A DNA stretch of 64,000 nucleotides, from positions 7,320,285 through 7,384,284 of the forward strand of contig OV121096.1 in assembly GCA_921293015.1 (NCBI GenBank). Reading direction: 5' to 3'. The notes below the pieces were generated by a model, which saw only the letters and a list, made by a program, of their open reading frames with translations, was not told the DNA's origin and did no database searches. This stretch comes from Phorcus lineatus. Its lineage: Eukaryota; Mollusca; Gastropoda; Trochida; Trochidae. Positions 49,345-61,900 of the stretch are shown piece after piece (the first letter of the stretch is position 1; each line of letters starts with the position of its first letter). The translations under genes were made by a program, and so were the position numbers.

Positions 49345-49780
49345 AAAGATTTTATGATGAAGGGGAAAATATTGTCTGCACATCAAAGGGCAGACGTATG
49401 AACAATAGAGAGTACGATATAATGGCTGTTATCCCTTCGGTGATCAGATAGGAAGAGTCTAAATGAATTTAGGAACTATCAATTGATTGAATTTGATAAC
49501 TGTTGCATTATTTACAACTACTTACAGGAAGGATATATACTATGATAGATGAATACATCGATCAGTGCGTATGAGTATCTTTGGTATAATCAATTAGCTT
49601 AATCATAGCATTTCGCTCCAGATGCTAACATTAAAACTTAATCAAAAGTAAATGTCGCCAAACAATGCAAATTACAAGTAACATTATCATACACGGGCCA
49701 AAGGAATACAATTATATTTACATGTCAAACAAATACGGTACAAAAAATACATACCATGCTGGAACACATGACCTTTGCAA
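49345..49780. other. Gene-free stretch
   Basis: Between the end of the segmental duplication and the fragment related to the third three-finger copy. Nothing recognised. Confidence 0.35.
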
Positions 49781-49784
49781 ATAT

Positions 49785-50800
49785 GGATGATGATGGTGGT
49801 ATATCACTCTCTGTGTTGATAATACCAGTCCATTTGAGACCGACTCCAACAATATGCACATACATCCAATAGATAGATTACCCATTAAATACCAACAATA
49901 AAGCTTAAGTAAATTAAGTCACATAAAGTATATCTAAAATGAATGAATCGGAAATAACAAAATTACGTTTTACATTGAGGCTGTAGGGAAAGACAGCGCG
50001 CAAAATACAAGGGTGTACACGAAAGGTAAGCAAACTTGACAATGGCTTTATCACTAGATATAATATCAATTACTAAACAGATAATTATAATGATACTAAA
50101 CTGTGGCAAACAATCCAAATATTAACAGATACATTTTGTATGTTTACGTAGCTTTTTCAAATATGAGAAAATGATGTTTAAATAATGGGCTTTTAGATGA
50201 CTGTTAATGCTTAGCATATGATATGAGTTTAGTTTATTTACATCTTGAGTCACCATCTTGAAGCATGGTTATTGCATGGGAAGTTCGTTAAATTTATGCC
50301 ATGTTTGGAACCCTGAGAGTGAGACTATATTTAAGTGAGAATTATACATGTCAAACGATTTTTAGTGAATGCACTTTGAAATTTTGAATGAAATGAGAGA
50401 GTATCCCACAAGAAAATTAGCCCTTGTATGACCAGGATGATGGAATTTAAAACTTGCTTTCGATTGCCCCGTACGCGTTAGTTCAAAAATGGGCATTGCG
50501 TCTCTGACTACGGTCAGTTTAGAACTACTTGCGCAAGTAACCCAGGAAAAGAATAAATAGGTGCAAATTAATTACTTATATAATTGCAAACAGATACCAA
50601 GACATTGTAATTAGTAAAAGGAAAGAGAAAATAGGCAACTTCATCAAAAAAATCCGCACCGCTATGTTCAATGAAGAAATACGTTTACCCTGTCGTGACG
50701 TGTTTGTCGCCGTTGACGTCGTTGCGGACAGTGATGAGACAGAAGGGAGTTGGGTTTTTACATCTCACACTAAATGAAAGTCTTGAATTATGTTCATAAG
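49785..50800 (-). pseudogene. Fourth three-finger gene fragment (one exon piece plus intron)
   Basis: 50689-50790 is the 3' two thirds of the 139-nt exon (reverse strand, ending in the gtaaac donor). The region down to about 49790 matches the intron at 33520-34150 (for example 'gtccatttgagac', 'aagtatatcta'). The 5' part of the exon and all other exons are absent. Confidence 0.7.
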
Positions 50801-50843
50801 AAGTAATGGAGCACGCATTTCGCGCTCACATTGGCTATTTTGC

Positions 50844-51266
50844 CATCCTCTCGCAACAGAGTTAGCTCCGTCACAAATTCCTCTGTCTTAATACGAAAGC
50901 TTTCTCGGGCATCCGGCGGTTTTCCCTACCGGCGCAATATTGCAACTTAAACTACCTGTCAATATTTCAGCCAACATAAACACCGAATGCATGACTAGCA
51001 TATTTATGGTCACACAGACCTATGCAATGATGTAGTCGCAAAATGAGGTGTATGTGTTCTGTAAAGAAGACTCAAAGTGCCCGGTGCATATTCGAATAAA
51101 GTTTAGCTTTTTGAAAGCTTACGGAAACCGTGTCGTTGATTGCATAACAAACTTTGATTGCGTCTAATCAGCGTTCTACATTTCTAGATCATTAACGTTC
51201 GTACATGTATTAAGACAGAGGTTGTATAGGAATTTATGACGGAGCTACCTCTGTTGGGAGAGAATG
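50844..51266 (+). mobile_element. MITE (9-bp TSD family), copy 5
   Basis: Left end catcctctcgcaacagag (two changes), right end ctgttgggagagaatg, family interior present. The flanking 9-mers (ctattttgc and ggtatacga) do not match, so one flank has been rearranged. Confidence 0.75.
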
Positions 51267-51529
51267 GGTATACGAGGACATATGCAATCATTTCAGATTT
51301 CTATGTTTGCGATAAAATACTTATAAGTTTTATACAATTAACCTGCAATCAATAATTGAACAATAATCTGCAATTTTTCCAATTTTATATACGCAGTACA
51401 TGTATTACCATTGATGTAATATTAACCATAGCGGCTGCCGTTTTTTTTAAACATGTATGCAAAATTTGAAAAAGCCGTAGTTCATGCTTTTCTAATGCAA
51501 CTCTGCTTTTGAGGCTTTCGGTCTTTTAG

Positions 51530-51863
51530 CATCCTGCTAAATCAGCGTAAATGAATCCGCTCTCACTCCTTCCTGATACCCTGATCTCTTTCAAGCCAAA
51601 ACCCTCGTATCGCTAGCTACCTAACCAACTAATAAACGACTTGCCTTCAGCAACAGTGGCAGAACCCGGATGAAAAATCCGTTGAGTTCAATCTCTAGTG
51701 GCTTCAAGCTCCTTAATTAACGACATTTCAATGACCAAAAACAAACCCAGCTGAGCATAGCCACGAATATCACGTCTCTAGCCATACGAGGGATTTAGCC
51801 AAAAAAAGATCAGGTCATTAGGAAGGAGCGAGAGCGGATTTATATACGCTGATTTAGCATGAT
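51530..51863. mobile_element. Short MITE with ~80-bp inverted repeats
   Basis: Left: catcctgctaaatcagcgta...ccctcgtatcg. Right: the inverse, catcatgctaaatcagcgta...ccctcgtatgg. The inner part of the repeat resembles the element at 54628. Confidence 0.7.
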
Positions 51864-52439
51864 GATTTTTTCGAATTAACTTTTTAGCCTGAATACGTGG
51901 ATATTTTCCAAATAAAGTACATGGTAGATTTCCGGGTTTCCGTGAGATGTGCATTATTGACATTTACGAAATATTGATGTACGCTAGTGCATATAATCTC
52001 AAACAAAGCGATATTTTCATATTTTATTCAATATAAACAAACCTCGTCTTATATGAAAAAAGAAGTTCCAAATTGTTCTCATATAAGAGGTTACCCTTCT
52101 GATTTCTTTTACAAAGAGCTGAATGTTCCGATTTTGCTCTTCAATGTATAAACCCTAGGACTGTTCATCGAAAAAATCTGTACCAAAATTACCCGCTCTT
52201 GTTTTTGCATATGACAAGTTTCCATAAATTCCAATGTTTAGGGACTGAGAAATGATAGCAATCAAATTTGACAGAAAAACTAAGTATATGTGCATGGATT
52301 AAGCAAATTACATACAAAAGGAACATCTTCACATAATAGTGATTAAATGTTTTAAGTTTCTTAACTTTCAGATACTAAGTGTCTGGCTTAAAAGCGAAAA
52401 AAAGTTACAACAAAACCAGAGAAGATTTACATTAAGTTT

Positions 52440-52675
52440 GTAAATTATGTATACAAATATACAAAAGGCACATCTACACATCATAGTGATTAATGTGTTT
52501 AGCTTCTTTAAATTATAACAAGTAGGTATACAAACATACAAAAAGCACATCTACACATCATAATGATTAATGTGTTTAGTTTCTTTAAATTATAACAATT
52601 TGATATACAAACATAAAAAGGCACATCTACACATCATAATGATTAATGTGTTTAGTTTCTTTAAATGTCAACGAT
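52440..52675 (+). repeat. ~76-bp tandem repeat, three units
   Basis: 'catctacacatcat' recurs at 52471, 52548 and 52624. It lies within the degenerate family shared with segmental copy 1, where two units are seen. Confidence 0.8.
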
Positions 52676-54067
52676 TAGTGACTCACTTATTAGAGATAAT
52701 AACATTGATAGAAAAACAGGGGAAATTTGCATACAGTTTCGGGACTGAAACATACAAAATGTATATCAACATCATAGTGATGATATGTGTCACGTTTTGA
52801 CACTCTAATGATAAGTGTCTGGGTCAATCCAAATTAATCAATAATAAGGGTGCGCGGTATTATCAATATATCGGTATATTGCAATTCAGAAACAACTCAA
52901 TACGTACTCTTCTGAAAACATCCTATATATCGGAGGTCTAAAAATTAACAGTTTCCCTGTAAAATTGCAGAAATACGAAACCAAAAAAAAGTGAAAGTTA
53001 TAAAAAAAGGTTTGAACAAAGTAAAAATAGCACAGAAATGTAAAAAGTCCAAAACCAATCACCAGAATTACCTCTCGTAACAAGACGACGGCCGGTTGAG
53101 CATTTTATCACTGTTCTAATCGCTGCTATTTAGTCAAGAGAGTATGGAAAACTGAACCATGAAAAGTACCAATATATTGCAATACGTATTGCAATATGCT
53201 CTTCTGTATCACCACATATTGCAATACGGAAATGAGGAGCGATACCCATCCTTAATCAATAATGCAAATTAGGGAATGAAACATACATACATTCCCTACA
53301 TTGCAACAATTAGTGTCTGAAATATTAGGGGAACAAAACCTGAGAGAAATTGAGAAAAGGTTCTTTTAATTATGCAAATTGGGGACTGAAACATACAACA
53401 GTCACATCATCACCCCATACTGATAACATATGCCAAGATTCTTTCTATTTTAAGCATTTGAGTTAGTGACATTTTGATGGGAAAGCAGAAAATTTGCAAA
53501 AATTATGAAAATTCGTTCCTGACATATACTCATGGCACACCTACACACCATATTGACTTAATATGTCAAGAATTTTTCTATTTAAAAAATTAGGTTTATA
53601 CTTATGAGCGGAACAAAAGTTGGATGCAAAAACTATGGAAAAATGTGCAAATGTAATGCTAAATAGTGGCTGAAGTATGCAGAATACATATATATACATC
53701 ATACTGATTATATATGTAAAAATTTGTTACATTCAAACAATTAGAGTCCGAGTTATAAACGGAAATAAAGTTGTGAAGGACGGACATGTTGACCGCTATA
53801 CAGCACCGACTATTTCGAAACAGGGGTATAAAAAGAAGAATTAAACTTCATGGTCTTCTTCTTCTCTGGAGTGACATTGGCGTGGTTATATGGACACTGA
53901 AATGAAAAATTCATATCTTTATAATGTTATGCCATTCGCAAATAAATTCAACGTTAATTTCAATAAATCATTCAGTATGAGTACGTCGAAAAAATAGATT
54001 ATTGTTCTGTTTATTTATTTTCTTGTTTTTTGTTATGCCATATGAAATTAAGCATGAAATCTTATTA

Positions 54068-54337
<270 letters not shown>

Positions 54338-54627
54338 TTAACCTGAATTAAGCCTTAAAGTTTGAAGCAGTGAAGGTGTAAATCTTCTTATGAATATAAT
54401 TTTAACACATTTGATTGTTTTGAAATTTATTTATAAAATAGTCGAAACTAATCATATAGCCAATCTATAGGTCTGAACCACAATAATGATTATAAACGCG
54501 TAAATTGCTAACTGGGAATTCTAACTTAACCGTTGCAAGAATAATCTATATAAATTGAAATGAAACTTTTTAGTTTTCACTTTTTGCAAAAAGGTTGGAA
54601 ATTATCTCAACTATGCATGCTTGCCTG

Positions 54628-54892
54628 CTACATCATCGTATTTGTCTCTGCCCAGCTCCATCATCGTATTTGTCTCTGCCCAGCTCCATCATATACCCTG
54701 ATATCCTTCGGCCAAAAACGCTCGTATCTCTAAAGATAGCAAACCGGTCCACCCAGATGAGTCAAACAAATGTCACTGTAGGCTATAAATAGCCATGAGT
54801 AACCAGCCGTAAGCGATACGAGCGTTTAATGTCGGAGAATATATCATGGTATATGATGGAGCTAGGTGGAGACAAATACGCTGATGTTACAG
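54628..54892. mobile_element. Short MITE with ~75-bp inverted repeats
   Basis: catcatcgtatttgtctctg...cgctcgtatc on the left and the inverse on the right (gatacgagcg...gagacaaatacgctgatg). The first ~33 bp of the left end is directly duplicated. Absent at the matching place in segmental copy 1 (about 44820). Confidence 0.7.
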
Positions 54893-55524
54893 GATAGATT
54901 ATCTTTAATATTTCGTTAATTATTTTTTAATGACAGCTGATAAACAACACATACAAACATTCATTGCAACTGTTCCATAGAATACCACTTCGAATCTGAA
55001 ACTGTGCAGTAACCTGCTCCATATGTGACGTTTATATAGCTACAATGTTCCTAATATTTATCTGATTATTACAAGTAATTCATGTAGGCTACATTTGTAG
55101 TTTGAACGATTTTTAATGTTACGGATAGGGACGATTTCTAATGTTACGGATAACTTAGAACAGAATTTCGGTCAAAACCTTAGTAGTGAAATTTTTTGAA
55201 ACAGTTAATTAAATTGCAGGTCTAATGGAATTTCAAAGGTGATGACTCGATTTTGACCAGGTACTGCACTAGTATATTATACTGCGTACGTAAAATCGTC
55301 GTTTCGATCTAGGTGCATGTCCCGTACGGTTTTCTAAGCCTAATGTAATTATTAATGGTATTTTCTATATACTTAAGTAAAATGGAAAAATAAATCCGTT
55401 ATTGAGTACATTTTAATTTCCAAAAACTAGTTATTTTAACGCGTAAATAGAACTATAGGGCCTAATTGTTTTTATCATTAATAGACATTCTGTCGTAAAT
55501 AAAACTCCAATCAATAATACTCAC

Positions 55525-55650
55525 AACACAAGCGTTCAGATGTCGCTCGTGAATCTCCTTTTCCACAGCATTAAATTCTGTGGTATTGGCACTCTTTAGT
55601 TTTGTTGTTAGTTTCACAAGTTCGTTTTCTGTGTCGTCACTAGAACCCAT
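55525..55650 (-). CDS. First coding exon of an unknown gene (segmental copy 2)
   Basis: 42 codons, MGSSDDTENELVKLTTKLKS... ending EKEIHERHLNACV, then donor gtgagt. Paralogue of 45387-45512. The frame also extends upstream to an ATG at 55716, but copy 1 does not keep that extension, so the inner ATG is preferred. Confidence 0.45.
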
Positions 55651-56550
55651 GTTGGCAAATGACACACTCTGTAATTGACCAATCGAAAACCTGAAACGAG
55701 GCACACGTAGGGCCATATATCAGATACGTTGTTGAGTCATTTTGATCACAATTTTTTAAGATATTCGTTGTCTAGGTCTACCGCAATGTTTATAACATTC
55801 ATGATACAGGTTCCTAAATTAGACTTACCTCTCTTTGAAGCCGGAAGTTCGAGGTTAAATCCCCTACAAAGAATATTTTATGGGCGCATCGTTGGGAATC
55901 ATTGCGCAAAGAATGTTGATGCAATTATTTGTTTTTCACTTCTTAAACGGAATATACAACTATCTTCACTAGACGTCTGTTTAACATGAAGACTAAGAAG
56001 GCATATGATATTTTTAATTAATTTGAACAAGAGAAAGGGAATTCATTACTAGATTTTGTCAGAGACAAATATGTTATTGCGTAGACTGAGCGAAAATGAA
56101 CAAATTTAAAGGTTATAAGTTATTACCTTTTTAAATTACTATAAATAAAATTTTTAAGGGTTTCGCAATCAAATTCTGTGTATTATCAAAATTCATTATT
56201 ATTTTATGGATGATATATACGAAACACGAAAAAAACCTCTTGCTGAAATCTGAAAAAAGTTGAAGTCTTTTTATGTTTAATCTTATCTGTAGACTGTGAA
56301 ATATTTATCATAACTTTGATTTGACAAAACATGAGACCTTCGTTATAAAAGGGCCTAAATTCTTAACTCTGGCAGCTCAGCGGCAGTGGTGATTTGTTGT
56401 CGGGGATCGGCGTATGATGTAAATATTAAATAAGTGTGGGCTCGAAAAGGCATAGCGCCAAAAGAATTCCAAATTATTTAAAACTAGTGTTGTTTCAAAA
56501 GTGAAAGTTAGTTAATATTTTGACGTCAAATGTCAACCAATAAAACTTAT

Positions 56551-56802
56551 TTCAAGAGAAATGTGTTATGATGATAACATTATAATTGCCTCTGGTAGAG
56601 GACATTATCAATGGATATGTATCATCGATATTGCTTATTTCCTATCACTTAAATTGGTGATTTAGATAAAACCTTTTTCAAGAGAAATGTGTTATGATGA
56701 TAACATTATAATTGCCTCTAGTAGAGGACATTATCAATGGATATATATAATCGATGTTGCTTATTTCCTATCAATTAAATTTGATGATTTACAACATCTG
56801 AC
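56551..56802 (+). repeat. 126-bp tandem duplication
   Basis: 'caagagaaatgtgttatgat' starts again 126 bp later, followed by near-identical sequence to 'ttgcttatttcctatca'. Copy 1 of the segmental duplication has a single unit. Confidence 0.85.
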
Positions 56803-58471
56803 ACTTCATTTTGGAAAAATTTCGCTTTAGCCATCAATTTATCGATACAGATTAATTACAACTAAATAAAAAAATCAATCGGAAGACATTAGATGAGTGA
56901 GCGATTAAGTGAGATATTGTTTAGAGCCGCTTGGGCAATATAACAGCCATCTGCGGCGCGGAAGACCTTAAAGGGTTACAGAGTATATGTTGTTGGGGTC
57001 AAATATGTCAAACTTCCCAATAGTAATATTTGTTCGAGAAGCAGTGGATGTCCCTGAACATTACCATTTTAAAGCTAAAACAGTTCAGTTAAGTGACAAG
57101 AAACCGGATTAGTCCCGATTTCTGATCGAAAACCGGACAATGGTTTTTGCCGACAATTTACGCGCCAACTACTCAAACGTAATTTTCGAAAATTATCCAA
57201 AACATAAACAAAGGTAATTATGAGTTGCTGGTGTTACGTCCGTCATTTAATTTATATACGTGTACGTGTAAATGGTACGTCGATTTTCGACTTTTTAACA
57301 TTCATATGGTCAGTTAACTTTCAACAATAAAAACAAGAAAATTTGATTATTTATGCATTTCAGGGATGAGTATGCAAGTGTAGCTAGGTTATATGAACTA
57401 AATCAATGACATTTGCTATGTATGCTCTTATTTAGGTCACTTAAAGGACATACTCTGTGTCACTTTAAAAATTCATTTCCTTGAAATGTATAGCTATTGT
57501 GATCAGTTCAGAACTTTATTGATTACAAAAGATTTGTAGACCCATAACTGAACCATAATAAATGTAGACAACAATCGAGTAATGCTATTAGTATCAGTCA
57601 ACTTATCATCAGATCATTTATTCAAAATAGTGTCTGATTACAACTGGAAATTGTCATGAAATATTTCCGATAACCTCAACATGAATAATGAAAGACAAAG
57701 TGATATAAGGTTTTTTGTCTACGTAAAACTAAATCTAAAAAACGAAATTAACGTTTTTGAAGGTTTTCCCTACCGTATTTTGTACATTCAGTATATACCC
57801 GTGGTTCATTAGGACCATTGTCCTTATTGTTCAGTTTATTATGTCAAAGACAGAAAAACACTACGCAATTTTTACACTTTGGCAACTATACATAATCTTT
57901 AAGAAAAGTTAAGACAAGTTCGCAATAGTTAAGTAAAAATTAGATAACTAAACAATCTGGATAAGTAATAACTCTTTTTCAATTTTGTCATAATTTTATT
58001 TTTGTAAAAGAATTTGGTGTGGGATAAGTTAAAATGTTAGATAAGTAATGACTTGTTCATTGTTACGTGGAATTTTACCCAACTATTTGCGATTGTAATG
58101 TTTGCGGCTGTTGAATTTACCTTAATCTCTGAACCAAGAACAAATGATGAAATATTGTTTATAAAAGGCAACCCTGAGCCCACATTAGAATACAAAATCC
58201 AAACTGTTGTTGAATTGACCACGGCGTCTGTCTATTTTACTCCTCTGGCTCTAAATTTGAATATCTCCGTTCTTGTAGTTCCTGCGGATTTCTTGCAACG
58301 TTGCATTCAATACTTCTGGTCTATAATAATTGACATTTTAATTTGTAAATGTACTTTTCTCCATATTACGTATATGGTAGATTACCTGAATGCGCGTCGT
58401 AAGTACTATAGAGATATGAATTATCTGTGCACTAGTTGTAAATTACGAAATATTGGTACCCGCTAGTCCAT

Positions 58472-58924
58472 TTGAATATTTCACCAATAAAAGTTCAAAG
58501 GGGTATAATTATTATGTCTTGCAATGAAGGTGTTCAAATCAGGGGCGTCAACACTTTTTTACTTTTGAAATGGAAGTTTGTTGATGGTCTGTGCTTACCA
58601 CCAGATGTTACTCTAAAAGCAATATTCACGGGCAGTCAAATTGTACTTGTATGTTGTCCATAGGTCATGAAACCTGATTTATTTCTTTATGTCGTATTTA
58701 GTGGAAGCGGTAATGTTATCTTTGTGAGAAACCTCTGCAAAAGTGGACCCTTTTCCTTATCTTTACAAAATCGATGCTATCGTCTTCTCTGGTATAATTT
58801 AATGCCTGGACATGATAACTATGTTGTAGAGAAAAACGGACTAAACATAAAACCTTCAGAATCTTCACTTGCTAGAAAGTATTTTACGTTGAGAGATGTC
58901 TTAAGCACTTTGTTGTTTGACTGA
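58472..58924 (+). pseudogene. Decayed last exon of a propeller-like secreted protein
   Basis: One frame with a single in-frame TAG at 58661-58663 and a terminal TGA at 58922-58924. It resembles the last ~150 residues of the 459-residue protein: FTGSQIVLVC against LVGDKIAIIG, then FLYVVFSGSGN against FIIEVFIGSRRE, and the ending KYFTLRDVLSTL against KIRLYEVIRTLDDI. The similarity is by eye and modest. Upstream exons were not identified; the frame at 58053-58466 belongs to the segmental duplication and is doubtful. Confidence 0.4.
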
Positions 58925-58934
58925 GGTTGATAAG

Positions 58935-61900
58935 ATGGATAAACTACTGCCGTTGTTCTTTATAACCGTAGGCTGTAGCGTCATTGTTTCTCCTTCGCCA
59001 CGCCATTTTTTCCTCAGAAATTTATCGAAAAGATTTTTGAGCTGTGAAAACATTATTTCCTGCTCGACCGACGGGTCCGTGATTCATTGCATTTATCAAG
59101 CCCTGATATCGAACCTCACGTGTCGGACTGACGGTAAAGTTCATATCGAATGTAAAGGTCGAAGGAGAAACAATCAGATTTACAGAAGCAGTTGGTGGCT
59201 GATGAAAGGTTTTCGTCAACGGTTCGATTCTAAATCCACGACCGTGATGCCAGACAAGCCTCTGCGAAGGTTGGGAGGTAAAACTATATATGTTATGTTG
59301 AATGTGTGCAAATACACGATCTTTTTCCTATTTTCTCCCTGATCTGTCCACTCTCTTTTGGCTGAATAACTTAAATATTGTTGAAGGCAATTTAACCAAA
59401 TCCCTCACTCATTCCAAACCGAATAACTTATCTATCTAAAAGATTATCCTCACCATTATAAATTGAGAATTTTATTTTCCTTCTTTTAAGTTATTTTCAC
59501 ACACCAATAACCTCACATAGAGGCTGGTTGACTTAGAAACGATACGTGCATTCATGTATTACTTTCCAGTCGACCTTGCGTTTTGATTGTTTTGTATACT
59601 CTCAGGTACTTATCAATCATGTAAAACCAATAAGAATTCCATGTAGATTTCCTGACTCATCTGTTACTTATGCATTATTCAAACCACGAAGATTCCAAGG
59701 ATGAAGGGATTACCTTTCGATATCTTTTATCTGTAAAACCATCTATTGAATATCTCTTCAGGATTTTTTTCCATTAAATATTGACGCCTATACAATTGTC
59801 AATTCTCTCAAAGCAAATGCCTTGATTTTCAATTCTTATATTTTTAAGGGCTGTCAATTTTTAGATGACAATAATAATAATAATATCAATACTTAAACAA
59901 ATATAGATATTTCCAATTGCATGTTAAATATTTCATATTAAAAAGAAGCAGTTTTAAAAAGAACGTACCATGATTGGTTAAGGTATGCAAATAAATTTAC
60001 GTACCTCAAATGATTAAAAGATGTTCACATAAAAGTGGCTGCTTGTGTACGTGGTTATTGCTTGGATACTTGATTACCTCGTCTAGATACATATATACAT
60101 ATATACATACATACAATGTACGCACATAAATACATATACATAAACACAATGTATATAAAATACTTTCGTGAAGTCGAGATGCAAGATGCTCGGTCATTGT
60201 ATTCATGCGCAACAAATAACGATTATCTCATTGTATTAATTCGCGCAGTCCAATGTAGTCCAAGTGATTCATAACTAGTAAATGGATCACATATTAAGCA
60301 AAACAATCTATATAAAAGGTATGATACAACAAACCACAGATCTACAGTTATTCTTAGAAAAACTGTAATACCCTTGACAATAAAGAACCTTTAATACTAG
60401 GCACACTTTTGCCCGCATTGGTAAGAAAATACAATTGTCATCAGCTTTAGTATATTGGGGGGAAAATTAAAGAAACAATTCTGTCTAGAAACGTCAAAAT
60501 GTCCCTTTAAGCAAGATGATGTTTATTGCAGTGAAAGATATTCCTAGAGAGACAATGCTGGCCGTGGTCGTAAGCAATAAGCGTCAACGAATCTACCTAC
60601 ACAAAAAGCCTTCCTTTCGTTGCCATGGATACATCAGCACGAGATCACGTGACCGCACAGTGGCGGTTTCATTGGCTGATGGAAAGCTCTGGTGGCTTAG
60701 CAAATCGGGCATTCTTAACCGACATCCATTCAAGAAAGATATTGAATACGGTACTGTTTTTCTCTGCCACATGTTGACTGTTCCATATTAACTCATTGAC
60801 CTAGAATCAGTAGAAGACATAGAGGATACCAGACGACCTTCCATTTAATACTATCTTTATTAAACGAGGGAATGATTAAGTTTTAAACGAGCGAAAGCGA
60901 GTTTGAAACCAAATCATTAACAAGTTTATTACAAAAAATAGTTTTAAATTGAAGGAAGTTTAGTGTTCCGTTTATTACTTGATCTCAGTACTCTAGCATA
61001 ATTGCCAAAATTGTGCTGAACGAAACATTTCCATTGTGACAGCGGTGCTAACATTGTGACGTCACAACCACACAATATTATGACGTCATACGCGCAGCGG
61101 TATTACTCAAGTTTAATATCGCCGTATTAATATTACACTGCAGTATTATATCTATATTATAAAGTTACATACCCCCAATTCATTTGAATTCTTCTTTATA
61201 TTATAGCAGCGATATTTTCTGGCTGGGTGGAATTTGAAAATCTGCCTTACCTAATCTAGTCCAAGAGAAAACTCCAATAATATCGAACAATGTACTTTCA
61301 AATGTCATGATGAATTTTCCATCCCTTGAAACATTTGTGGAGCGATATTACATTTTAGCAGATTTTGGATTTGTTTAAGGGAATTAATTAATTCTTGTGA
61401 ACAGCTACTAGTGAAAAGGCCATAATTTTTATACATTTAATTAAAATAGACCGTATTCCGAGGATAAGTATTTTCAAACTATTGAATTCATTTGGATACG
61501 GGCCCGGGTATTTTTCCTCAAACGGTCTGACAGCCGCCCAATTAATTCGTGGATAGCATTGATCGCCCCCATTCCGCATTTTAAACGCGATGGTGAGATG
61601 GTCCGCTTATGACTAGGTACTATCTGAAAGAAACTGGTAACAACACCGGAAAAGAATGATTTTGGACCCTATGGAGAGTAAAGGAGATGGAACAAGTTCT
61701 GCTCCCGGTAGAGTGAAACTTTGAAACTATTTGCCCTCAGAATACGGTCGATTTTAATCAAATTGGTAACATCACATGCGCCGGAAAAGAATGCTTTCGG
61801 ACCCTATGAAGAGTAAAGGAGATGGAACAAGTTCTGCTCCCGGTAGAGTGAAACTTTGAAACTATTTGCCCTCAGAATACGGTCGATTTTAATCAAATTG

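Noticed and set aside
58053..58466. 137-residue plus-strand frame ahead of the decayed propeller exon
   Set aside because: Its second half matches 49185-49300 in the segmental duplication, where the frame is not kept. Coding status unsupported.
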